This document shows positions 54,067-62,142 of a stretch of 64,000 nucleotides of DNA, in pieces. This DNA comes from Acidobacteriota bacterium (GTDB lineage Bacteria > Acidobacteriota > Terriglobia > Terriglobales > Acidobacteriaceae), in NCBI GenBank assembly GCA_003225005.1, contig QIAN01000048.1:1-64000 (forward strand), in the 5' to 3' direction. Positions within the stretch are counted from its first letter, which is position 1. Every line of letters starts with the position of its first letter. The position numbers were made by a program, and so were the translations under genes. The notes beneath the pieces are model-generated. The model was not told the DNA's origin. It was given only the letters and a program-made list of their open reading frames with translations, and searched no databases.

Positions 54067-54564
54067 ATGACCGTACTTACACGCTGGGAACCTTTCCGTG
54101 AGTTTTCCACCCTGCAAGACCGCATGAACCGCCTATTTCGCGAAACCCAGGGCAATAGCCAGGATGAGTCTCTGATCGGCTCGAGCTTCGCCCCGGCCGT
54201 CGACGTTTACGAGGACGAGCATAACGTCACGCTCAAGATCGAAGTACCGGGCATCGACGAGAAAGACATCGATGTGCGCATCGAAAACAACACTCTCACC
54301 GTGCACGGCGAGCGCAAAATCGAAAAGGAAGAAAAGGAAGAGAACTATCGCCGTGTGGAGCGTCAATACGGCGGCTTCACCCGCACCTTCAGTCTTCCTC
54401 CCACCGTAGACGCCGAAAAAGTCCAGGCTGACTACGACAAAGGTGTTTTGAAGATCACTCTGCCCAAGAAGGCCGAAGCCAAGCCCAAGCAGATCAAGGT
54501 GAACGTAGGCCAGAGCGCAGGGCAGAAAACCATCGAGAGCAAGGGCCCCAGCAAAGCCGCATAA
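54067..54564 (+). CDS. Small heat shock protein (Hsp20/alpha-crystallin)
   Basis: 165 residues, ATG 54067 with GAAGGAGGAATT upstream. The alpha-crystallin domain (about 45-140) has APAVDVYEDEHNVTLKIEVP and the C-terminal DYDKGVLKITLPKKAE typical of Hsp20. It is an ATP-independent holdase. It precedes clpB, a natural chaperone partnership, with a terminator-like hairpin between them. Confidence 0.95.
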   Translation: MTVLTRWEPFREFSTLQDRMNRLFRETQGNSQDESLIGSSFAPAVDVYEDEHNVTLKIEVPGIDEKDIDVRIENNTLTVHGERKIEKEEKEENYRRVERQYGGFTRTFSLPPTVDAEKVQADYDKGVLKITLPKKAEAKPKQIKVNVGQSAGQKTIESKGPSKAA

Positions 54565-54657
54565 GTTGTATTGGGGAGGGCACAACTGTAAGTCGTGCCG
54601 CCAAGACCCAAGCTAACCGTCGGCTTCAGCCACCGAAGGACATCAATCTGAGAAACC

Positions 54658-54694
54658 GGGAGGCGGAAGAAAGTGACCGCCTCCCATTCTTTTT
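54658..54694 (+). terminator. Intrinsic terminator or attenuator between hsp20 and clpB
   Basis: A 9-bp perfect GC stem, GGGAGGCGG / CCGCCTCCC with a 10-base loop, followed by ATTCTTTTT. It would strongly reduce readthrough into clpB, giving more Hsp20 than ClpB or separate transcripts. Confidence 0.8.
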
Positions 54695-54741
54695 ACATCA
54701 TTCGCTGCGCTCAGAACCACCAGAAATCAGAGGAACAAGTT

Positions 54742-57378
54742 ATGGCCATACGTTGGGACAAATTCACCGTAAAGGCGCAGGAAGCGGTCCAGCGCGGGAG
54801 CGAACTTGCGTCTGAGCACGGCAATGCAGAGTTGATGCCGGTCCACCTGCTCACGGCCTTGATGGAAGACAAAGCGGGAATCGTTCCCCCAATCCTGGAA
54901 AAGATCGGCATCGGCCCGCAGGCCGTGCTTAGCGATCTCCGTCCTGAACTCGACAAGCTTCCAAAAGTTTCCGGAGAAGCGGCGCAGCCCACCATCTCGA
55001 ATGCCGCCAACAAGCTGCTCGACCAGGCGTTCAAGGAGGCCTCGAATTTTAAAGACGAATACGTCTCCACCGAGCACCTTTTGCTGGCAGCCACGCACCT
55101 CAAGGATGCGGCCCAGCAGATTCTCAAGAGTCATGGCGCAACCTACGACGCCATCCTCAAAGCTCTGACCGTAGTCCGTGGGTCGCAGAAAGTAACGGAC
55201 CAGAACCCCGAAGCCAAGTACCAGGCTCTCGAGCGCTACGCCCGCGATCTGACGGAGCAAGCCCGCCGCGGCAAGCTCGACCCAGTCATCGGCCGCGACG
55301 AAGAGATTCGTCGAGTGATCCAAGTTCTTTCCCGCCGCACCAAGAACAACCCCGTGCTCATCGGCGAACCGGGCGTAGGCAAGACCGCGATTGTCGAAGG
55401 CCTAGCCCAGCGCATCATCTCGGGCGATGTGCCTGAGGTGCTTAAGAACAAACGCGTGGTCGCGCTCGACCTCGGTGCCATGCTCGCGGGGGCAAAATAT
55501 CGCGGCGAATTTGAGGACCGTCTGAAGGCCGTTCTCAAGGAAATCGAAGATTCCCAGGGTCAGGTCATTCTCTTCATCGACGAACTTCACACTTTGGTCG
55601 GAGCAGGAGCCGCCGAGGGCGCCATCGACGCCTCCAACATGCTCAAGCCCGCGCTGGCCCGCGGAGAGTTACGCGCCATCGGCGCCACCACGGCCAATGA
55701 GTACCGTAAATACATCGAAAAAGACGCCGCCCTCGAACGTCGCTTCCAGATTGTCTTTGTCGGCGAGCCCAATGTCGAAGACACCATCGCAATCTTGCGC
55801 GGCTTGAAGGAACGTTACGAGGTGCATCACGGCGTGCGCATCAAAGACTCCGCCATCGTCGCGGCTGCCACCCTCTCGCATCGCTACATCTCGGACCGTT
55901 TTCTCCCTGACAAGGCCATCGATCTCATCGACGAAGCTGCCGCCTCACTGCGCATCCAGATCGATTCCATGCCCACCGACATTGATCAGCTCGAGCGCAG
56001 AGTCACACAGCTCGAAATCGAAAAGCAGGCGCTCAAGAAAGAAAGCGATCCCAATTCCAAGGAGCGGGTTGCCATCATCGACCGTGACCTGGCCGAGATA
56101 CGCGAGAAAGCGAACACACTTAAGGCTAACTGGAAAAAAGAGAAGGACCTGATCGCGCGCACTCGCGAACTGAAAGAACGCATCGAGAAGCTGAGGATTG
56201 AAGAGCAGGCCGAAGAGCGCAAAGGCAATCTGCAGCGCGTAGCTGAAATCCGTTACAGCCTCATCCGGCAGGCGGAAGACGAACTCGCCAAGCTCACGAA
56301 ACAAATGGAGAGTCAGGGCTCGCGCATGCTCAAGGAAGAAGTTGACGAAGAAGACGTCGCGGGCATCGTCTCCAAATGGACTGGCATCCCAGTCTCCAAA
56401 ATGCTGGAGGGCGAAGTCAAAAAGCTGGTCACAATGGAAGAGCGGTTGCGCCACCGTGTTGTCGGCCAAGACGAGGCTCTTGAACGTGTCGCCAACGCCA
56501 TCCGCCGCTCGCGCGCCGGACTCAGCGATCCGAAGCGTCCGATTGGCTCATTTATCTTCCTCGGTCCAACCGGTGTCGGCAAAACCGAAGTCGCTCGCGC
56601 CCTTGCTGACTTTCTCTTCGACGACGAGCATGCCATGATCCGCATTGACATGTCTGAATATCAGGAGAAACATTCGGTTGCCCGCTTGATCGGGGCGCCT
56701 CCCGGATACGTGGGTTACGAAGAGGGGGGGCAGCTCACCGAGCAGGTCCGTCGCCGTCCGTACTCGGTTGTGCTCTTCGACGAAATCGAGAAAGCACATC
56801 CCGATGTGTTCAACGTTCTGTTGCAGATAATGGATGATGGCCGCCTCACTGACGGTAAAGGCCGCATCGTCGACTTCAAGAATGCGATCATCATCATGAC
56901 TTCGAACATCGGATCGTCGTATCTGCAAGCCGAAGGGGTGCGTTCTGATCGTGATTTCGAAGAGGCCTTGAAACCGGTCTTGGAGGCTTTGCACGCTCAC
57001 TTCAAGCCCGAGTTCCTTAATCGGGTGGACGACATCATCGTCTTTCACCCGCTCGGCAAGGAGCAACTGGTCAAGATCATCGAGCTTCGCCTTGAAGATG
57101 TGCGTCGCTTGCTGGCTGACCGGAAGATTTCGCTTGAGCTCACGGACGCAGCGAAAGAACTGCTATTCGCGCAGGGCTACGATCCGAACTTTGGCGCGCG
57201 TCCGTTGAAGCGGGCTATCCAGAAGTTAGTGCAGGATCCGCTGGCGTTGAAGATTCTCGACGGCGAAGTCTTGAACGGCGACCACGTAATCGTTGAGGCC
57301 GACAAACGCCTTGGCAAGATGACGTTTGCGATCAGCAAGCGCGTCGGAGAGAAGCAACCAGCCAAGGCGAAACGCTGA
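54742..57378 (+). CDS. clpB: ATP-dependent chaperone ClpB (disaggregase)
   Basis: 878 residues from ATG 54742 ([19 protein letters not shown]). Open frame upstream to 54673 runs into the terminator and is ignored. The N-domain is followed by AAA-1 with Walker [18 protein letters not shown] and a Walker [13 protein letters not shown]. The middle coiled coil lies near residues 400-520. AAA-2 has [19 protein letters not shown]. ClpB threads aggregated protein through a hexamer with Hsp70. Length is normal. Confidence 0.97.
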   Translation: MAIRWDKFTVKAQEAVQRGSELASEHGNAELMPVHLLTALMEDKAGIVPPILEKIGIGPQAVLSDLRPELDKLPKVSGEAAQPTISNAANKLLDQAFKEASNFKDEYVSTEHLLLAATHLKDAAQQILKSHGATYDAILKALTVVRGSQKVTDQNPEAKYQALERYARDLTEQARRGKLDPVIGRDEEIRRVIQVLSRRTKNNPVLIGEPGVGKTAIVEGLAQRIISGDVPEVLKNKRVVALDLGAMLAGAKYRGEFEDRLKAVLKEIEDSQGQVILFIDELHTLVGAGAAEGAIDASNMLKPALARGELRAIGATTANEYRKYIEKDAALERRFQIVFVGEPNVEDTIAILRGLKERYEVHHGVRIKDSAIVAAATLSHRYISDRFLPDKAIDLIDEAAASLRIQIDSMPTDIDQLERRVTQLEIEKQALKKESDPNSKERVAIIDRDLAEIREKANTLKANWKKEKDLIARTRELKERIEKLRIEEQAEERKGNLQRVAEIRYSLIRQAEDELAKLTKQMESQGSRMLKEEVDEEDVAGIVSKWTGIPVSKMLEGEVKKLVTMEERLRHRVVGQDEALERVANAIRRSRAGLSDPKRPIGSFIFLGPTGVGKTEVARALADFLFDDEHAMIRIDMSEYQEKHSVARLIGAPPGYVGYEEGGQLTEQVRRRPYSVVLFDEIEKAHPDVFNVLLQIMDDGRLTDGKGRIVDFKNAIIIMTSNIGSSYLQAEGVRSDRDFEEALKPVLEALHAHFKPEFLNRVDDIIVFHPLGKEQLVKIIELRLEDVRRLLADRKISLELTDAAKELLFAQGYDPNFGARPLKRAIQKLVQDPLALKILDGEVLNGDHVIVEADKRLGKMTFAISKRVGEKQPAKAKR

Positions 57379-57407
57379 CCTTGGTTTTTTTCCGCAATAC
57401 AAGAGCG

Positions 57408-57485
57408 CCACGGATTTTCACCGGGTTCACACGGATGCTCCAGACATGTTAAGAGATCCGTGTTGCTCGCATCAATCCGTGGCAA
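57408..57485. repeat. ATCCGTG-type intergenic repeat after clpB
   Basis: GCCACGGATT at 57410-57419 and AATCCGTGGC at 57473-57482 form a wide inverted repeat enclosing CACACGGAT and GATCCGTG. This TCCGTG-CATCCGTG wording is a common bacterial intergenic repeat. It separates the convergent clpB and pirin genes. Confidence 0.55.
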
Positions 57486-57503
57486 TGACTTGCGGATCAG
57501 TGC

Positions 57504-58202
57504 TTACGCTAGATCAAACAACAATACTTCCGCGTCCTCGGCGCCCTTGATGCTTAACTTTTTTTCTGCGCTGATGGCGGCACCGTCGCCCTGGGCCAAT
57601 GTATGACCGTTCAGCTCTGCGGCTCCGCGCGCTATCTGTAGCCAGCCGTGACGTCCTTCTCCAAACTCATGCACGACTTCCTCGCCCGCTTTGAGCAGTG
57701 AGACGTAGAGCCTCGCATCCTGATTAATCTTCACCGATTCATCTTGCGCGTCTCGCGAAGCAATCACCCGCAACTTGCCGCGCTTCTCAGCTTCCGGAAA
57801 ACTCTTCTGTTCGTAGCTGGGCTGCAAGCCGTCCTTCTCCGGCACAATCCAAATTTGCAGAAGGTGCGCCGGCTCGGTTTTCGACGGGTTGAACTCGCTG
57901 TGGCGTATGCCGCTGCCGGCAGTCATGCGCTGGCCGTCGCCGGGCAGAATTACTGAGCCCGTCCCGAGGTTGTCCTTGTGTTCGAGTTTGCCTTCGAGGA
58001 TGTAGGTGATGATCTCCATGTCGCGGTGCGGATGCGCTGGGAAGCCGTTATCAGGCGCGACCCAATCTTCGTTGATGACGCGCAGCGAACGGAATCCCAT
58101 CCATTTCGGATCCCAGTAATCGTTGAAGCTGAAGGTGTGATGCGTCTTCAGCCAGCCGTGATCTCCGCCCCCGCGTTCGTTGCTTCTTCTGATTTGAATC
58201 AT
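57504..58202 (-). CDS. Pirin-like protein (quercetinase type)
   Basis: 232 residues, bicupin. The metal site lies in the N-terminal cupin: FPAHPHRDMEIITYILEG and GSGIRHSEFNPSKTEPAHLL. The bacterial homologue YhhW has quercetin 2,3-dioxygenase activity, while others are regulatory. Start ATG 58202 (IQIRRSNERGGGDHGWLKTH) is the family norm. Its substrate is unknown. Confidence 0.92.
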   Translation of the reverse strand: MIQIRRSNERGGGDHGWLKTHHTFSFNDYWDPKWMGFRSLRVINEDWVAPDNGFPAHPHRDMEIITYILEGKLEHKDNLGTGSVILPGDGQRMTAGSGIRHSEFNPSKTEPAHLLQIWIVPEKDGLQPSYEQKSFPEAEKRGKLRVIASRDAQDESVKINQDARLYVSLLKAGEEVVHEFGEGRHGWLQIARGAAELNGHTLAQGDGAAISAEKKLSIKGAEDAEVLLFDLA

Positions 58203-58732
58203 GGGGTGTGCTCTCGCTCTGTTAACTATTTAGTACCGATGCTTTAGATGCGGGACGGTAGAGGAGGATTCGCGGCGACCGACGCCAAGAAAGGTACGGA
58301 CGGTTGTGGACAGTGCGCATGCCAATCTGGGATTTTTTGCGTGATGCGGCGCCACCCCTCGCCCTCGACCTATGGAATGCGGGCAAAGTCCAGAGAACAC
58401 GGGAGTTAGGCCTGTCGTAGCCCTGGCTCGCTGTACCGCCTCCGCCTTTGACCCTGAGCGGCTGAGTTTATGCGTGGAAGCAAGGTGGGATATTCCATGG
58501 TTTTGAGGCGACGGGGGGGGAAATCTCTGGAGATCCTGAATGTAGTCGTTTTCAGCAAAATCCATCGCGATTGGGGGCACTGGGGAAGAAAGGTTGGTTT
58601 GTTCTATTTCTTTCGCCTCTCTCCGGGCTTGGCCGAGCCCAAGCTCCCTTCCACGGCTCACGCCGTGGGCTGCTTTCTGCGGCTTCATCGTCTGCAGGTC
58701 CGTGGTGTTTCCTGATATGGCAAACTTGGGGC
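58203..58732. other. Intergenic region before the metallo-beta-lactamase gene
   Basis: No gene was found. A 152-codon minus-strand frame (58230-58688) has no start signal and resembles nothing. Around 58630-58680 there is an inverted repeat (CCACGGCTCACGCCGTGGG) of the dispersed intergenic type. The remaining sequence holds nothing I can name. Confidence 0.45.
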
Positions 58733-59575
58733 ATGCATCGGATTATGGTCGGCGACTTCGAATTGACAATTTTTTCTGACGGCACTTACCCATTGGATGG
58801 TGGCGCGTTCTTCGGCGTGATTCCGAAAGCGATGTGGTCGCGCAAAGTCGACTCGGACGAAAAGAACTACGTAACTGCGGGGCTCAACTCTCTGCTTATC
58901 CGCACGGGCAAGCAGAACGTGCTGGTCGAAACCGGTATGGGCAACAAGTTATCGGAGCGCATGGTAAAGATTTTTGGCCAGCCCGCCGAGCTCTTCGACA
59001 ACCTCTCGGCTGGCGGGATTTCTCCGGAAGATATCGGCATCGTCATCAACACCCACCTGCACTTCGATCACTGCGGCTGGAATACTGTCCGCAACCAAGA
59101 TGGCAAAATCGTCCCCACTTTTCCGCGCGCAAAATATTATGTGCGGGAGGGCGAATGGCAGTATGCTCGACAGCCTTCGCTACGTGATGCGATTAGCTAC
59201 GTCCCTGAGAATTACGATCCGTTGGTTCAGAGTGGCCAGATGACTTTGCTCAAGGGTGACCAGGAAATAGTTCCTGGCATTTCAGTGAAAGCCTTCCCCG
59301 GTCACACCGCGCATATGCAAGCGGTGGTCGTCACCAGCGGCGGCCTGACCGCGTGTTACATCTCCGACTTGATTCCAACCACCGCGCACATTGATCTGGT
59401 TTGGGGAATGGCCTTCGATCTGTTTCCGCTTCAGACTATCGAGAGCAAGAAGCAGTACTACGCACAGTCGGTGCCGGGGAAGTGGTTGACGGTGTTTACC
59501 CACGATGCGAAGACGCCGTGGGCGTATGTGGAGAGGGATGGGTTGGGGAAGATGGTGGTGAGGGGGATCATCTGA
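58733..59575 (+). CDS. Metallo-beta-lactamase fold hydrolase
   Basis: 280 residues from ATG 58733 (MHRIMVGDFELTIFSDGTY). The longer frame to 58571 carries repeat sequence and is not used. The zinc site is in INTHLHFDHCGWN, with later ligands in FPGHTAHMQ and CYISDLIPT, and the final His in TVFTHDAKTP. The family includes lactonases and hydrolases of acyl-homoserine lactone type. The substrate is unknown. Confidence 0.9.
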   Translation: MHRIMVGDFELTIFSDGTYPLDGGAFFGVIPKAMWSRKVDSDEKNYVTAGLNSLLIRTGKQNVLVETGMGNKLSERMVKIFGQPAELFDNLSAGGISPEDIGIVINTHLHFDHCGWNTVRNQDGKIVPTFPRAKYYVREGEWQYARQPSLRDAISYVPENYDPLVQSGQMTLLKGDQEIVPGISVKAFPGHTAHMQAVVVTSGGLTACYISDLIPTTAHIDLVWGMAFDLFPLQTIESKKQYYAQSVPGKWLTVFTHDAKTPWAYVERDGLGKMVVRGII

Positions 59576-59760
59576 AAAAGTTTGCCATGACCTAACGAAA
59601 ACCAGCGGATTCTGCTCGGAAGCAAGACGCGACCCTTTCCCCATAAGCAGATGAGACTGAGATTTCTCCGCCCCCGAAGCAAAGCGCGGGCTGTCGGAAT
59701 GACGTCTATTCTTTTAGGTCAAAGATTCGCAACCGCGGCCAGTTCGTTATCTCAGGTTCG

Positions 59761-61185
59761 TTATCTAAGCACAGCAAGGTCTGAATCAGCCTTCGCGGGC
59801 GCTGCCGCGCCACACGGCTGGAGGCGAGCTTCGAAGAATTCTTCTACGCGGCCCAAAATCTCCGGCGCGCTCTTCGATTCGTAGATGGCTTTGCGCAGGC
59901 CTGCACCGCCGGGAACTCCGTGCGTGAACCAGGAGGCGAACTGCTTCATCTTGCCTACGGCGTCGGGGAGTTCTTCTTCGATCAGCATCTGGAAGTAGGT
60001 GCGGATCATTTGGTAGCGGTCGAGCTCGCTGGGCTGGTCGTAGGCAAGCGCGCCGAAGGCGCGAGTGTTGCCCTGGCAAAGTCCCTCAGGGGCTAAAGCC
60101 GTCAATCTGCTGGCGTTTGTGGCACCCTTCGACTCGTTTTGCTTGCTCAGGGCAGGCTCAAAACTAAAAGTCGTGCCCTGATACGAATCTCGAGTTTTTT
60201 CGGGGCTTGTGAAGTCGCGCCCTTTGCCGGTCGTCTCGACATCGAAGCTTCTGGCGATATCAACAGCTGTCGAGCCGTGCTCGACCGGATAGCCGGAGGC
60301 GGCTGTCCCCACATGGCGGTTGCTGGGCCCACCGCTGAGACCTACTTCGTAAGTTTCGAGCGCCGCGCAGTACTGTTGGATTTGGCGGAAGATCCAGGGA
60401 TTTGAGGGGGCGGTGCGGCCTATCATTACGGCGTCGCAGCCGGTTTGGCTGACCATGGCGCAGGCATCCTCGGGGGTGCGGATGTCGCCGTTGCCGATTA
60501 CAGGAATCTTTACGGCGTTCTTGACGGCGGCGATCCACTCCCAGCGGGCGTTGCCGCTGTATCCCTGTTCGCGAGTGCGGGCGTGGAGAGCTACGGCGCA
60601 GAGGCCGCAGTCCTCCGCCATTCTGGCCAGCTCGACGCAGACGATTTCTTCGTCGGTCCATCCCGCGCGGAATTTCACGGTGAACGGAATCGTCACCGCC
60701 GCGCGGACGGCCGCGAAGATCTTTCCTATGGCGGGTAGATCGCGCAGCAGGCCGGAGCCTCCGTTGCACTTCACGACTTTTTTCGCGGGGCAGCCTAGAT
60801 TCAGATCGATGAGGTCGAAGCCCAGATCTTCGACCATGCAGGCGGCGTCTGCCATGACGCAGGGATCGCTACCAAAAAGCTGGGCAGAGATGGGATGCTC
60901 GTCTTGGTAGAAGTGCAGGTAGCGTTTGGCCTTCTGATCTTTCTTGCGGAGTACACCGTCGGCCGAGGTGAACTCGGTCATGATCAGGCCGCACCCGCCG
61001 AGGTTGCGGATGAAGCGGCGGAACACAGTGTCGGTCACTCCGGCCATGGGGGCGAGGACGGTTGCGGGGGAGATGTTGATGGCCCCGATCGAAAGACTTG
61101 TGGGGACGGGCTTCAGCAATGGTGCCTCGCCGGTGGGGGCTCCCGCGCCCCACGAGCCTGCCGAGTTGTCCCAGAACTTGCGCAT
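59761..61185 (-). CDS. dusB: tRNA-dihydrouridine synthase B with an in-frame insertion
   Basis: 474 residues (the usual length is about 330-350). The TIM barrel FMN domain starts ATVLAPMAGVTDTVFRRFIR. The catalytic Cys is C140 in LNLGCPAKKVVKCNGGSG (the Cys in GCPAKKV is the family mark), and later come VKFRAGWTDE, VALHARTREQGYSG and IGRTAPSNPWIF. Residues about 279-384 are foreign to the family, rich in Ser, Gly and Thr, and encoded by intergenic-type repeats (60034-60351). The usual helical domain resumes at PSELDRYQMIRTYFQMLIEE. The frame is intact, so the enzyme may still work. Confidence 0.93.
   Translation of the reverse strand: MRKFWDNSAGSWGAGAPTGEAPLLKPVPTSLSIGAINISPATVLAPMAGVTDTVFRRFIRNLGGCGLIMTEFTSADGVLRKKDQKAKRYLHFYQDEHPISAQLFGSDPCVMADAACMVEDLGFDLIDLNLGCPAKKVVKCNGGSGLLRDLPAIGKIFAAVRAAVTIPFTVKFRAGWTDEEIVCVELARMAEDCGLCAVALHARTREQGYSGNARWEWIAAVKNAVKIPVIGNGDIRTPEDACAMVSQTGCDAVMIGRTAPSNPWIFRQIQQYCAALETYEVGLSGGPSNRHVGTAASGYPVEHGSTAVDIARSFDVETTGKGRDFTSPEKTRDSYQGTTFSFEPALSKQNESKGATNASRLTALAPEGLCQGNTRAFGALAYDQPSELDRYQMIRTYFQMLIEEELPDAVGKMKQFASWFTHGVPGGAGLRKAIYESKSAPEILGRVEEFFEARLQPCGAAAPAKADSDLAVLR
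60034..60351. repeat. Repeat cluster inserted in frame in dusB
   Basis: The coding strand includes units seen in spacers: GGCTAAAGCCGTC (compare CGGCTAAAGCCGC at 61211), a CCCTTCGACTCGTTTTGC to GCTCAGG arm like that at 4022, and GGAGGCGGCTGTCC (compare 29062-29082). It inserts about 105 codons between the DusB barrel and helical domains. Confidence 0.65.
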
Positions 61186-61421
61186 GTCGGCGAGGAAAGC
61201 CTCCCTCAGCGGCTAAAGCCGCATTGCTTCTGTAACCGCCACGGCCCGGCTGAAGGCCGGGTCCCCTCAAAGCTGCATAGAATTTCGCGCCCGGTTGAGA
61301 AGCCAGGTCCTTTCCAATCCCGACCTGGGCAGCGTTCTTCGACTATGTTCAGCCTTACCGGCATGCCAGGATTAGCCTGGCCCTTCCCCATTATGCCGAA
61401 CTCTATTGTAACGGTCATTCC
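61186..61421. repeat. Palindromic repeats between dusB and rpmE
   Basis: AGCGGCTAAAGCCGC and GGCCCGGCTGAAGGCCGGG at about 61209-61262 are two short palindromes of the dispersed intergenic type. No gene is seen from here to the rpmE terminator. Confidence 0.5.
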
Positions 61422-61452
61422 AAGCAAAAGCCCCCGCCAAAGGGCGAGGGCT
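61422..61452 (-). terminator. Intrinsic terminator of rpmE
   Basis: On the minus strand AGCCCTCGCC pairs with GGCGGGGGCT (two mismatches or wobbles) around a CTTT loop, followed by TTTGCTT. It stands about 30 bases after the rpmE stop. Confidence 0.7.
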
Positions 61453-61480
61453 GATTTTGGACGATTCCTCTCGTGGAGAG

Positions 61481-61714
61481 TCAGCTCTTTGCGGGCACAG
61501 TCGCAGCACTGTCTTTCTTGGCGTACTTGCGGCGGAAGCGCTCCACGCGGCCGGCCGTGTCCATCAACTTCTGTTTGCCGGTAAAGAACGGATGGCACGC
61601 CGAGCAGATTTCAACGCTGATGTCGCCGCGATGGGCGGAGCGAGTGACAAAGGCATTGCCACAGGCGCAATGGACGCGCACTTCGTTATAAGCCGGATGA
61701 ATAGCTGGTTTCAT
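61481..61714 (-). CDS. rpmE: 50S ribosomal protein L31
   Basis: 77 residues, zinc-binding type: [14 protein letters not shown] and [20 protein letters not shown] hold the Cys ligands, and [13 protein letters not shown] is the conserved end. It is a component of the large ribosomal subunit. ATG 61714. The presence of CxC and CxxC indicates the Zn-dependent L31 form. Confidence 0.97.
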   Translation of the reverse strand: MKPAIHPAYNEVRVHCACGNAFVTRSAHRGDISVEICSACHPFFTGKQKLMDTAGRVERFRRKYAKKDSAATVPAKS

Positions 61715-62142
61715 AGGATATTCAGGCCTCGATACGAATCATTAGATTCTACCGGAAGGCCGCGGGATTCAGCAAACGCCGCCGCCAGCGGCGCTAGCGG
61801 CAGGAGGTCAGGTTGAGGGCTCCGACCACCCATTCTCGAGGCACGAGAGGATCAGCGGACCGCTGTGGTTAATTCAGCAAGGCCTGAGCCGATTGCTGCA
61901 AGAGCTCGGAGGCCTTTTCGATTTCCCTTTACCGCGACTTCACCTGTACCTCCACGTTCATTGCGGGCCCTGTAGGCGAGCACCTGGAGCGAGAATCTCA
62001 TCGTTCTGACAAGCGTTTCCCGGGTTGCGGTTTCATCCATGTCCTCTCTCGCACTCTCGCTTCTCCCGGCGAGGCTTTGTGGATTTCAAATTGACCAAAA
62101 TTAATTACGGAGATTTTCAGTATCCGCTGAAGTCAGGATTGT
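61715..62142. other. Intergenic region between rpmE and the DUF5916 gene
   Basis: It contains a 62-codon minus-strand frame (61852-62040, start MDETATRETLVRTMRF, preceded by GAGAGGAC) that resembles no known family and could be a small gene or chance. The palindromic CGCCGCCAGCGGCG lies at about 61780. Nothing else was recognised. Confidence 0.35.

Noticed and set aside
58230-58688. Minus-strand 152-codon frame before the metallo-beta-lactamase gene
   Set aside because: No ribosome site, no family resemblance, and it runs through intergenic repeats.
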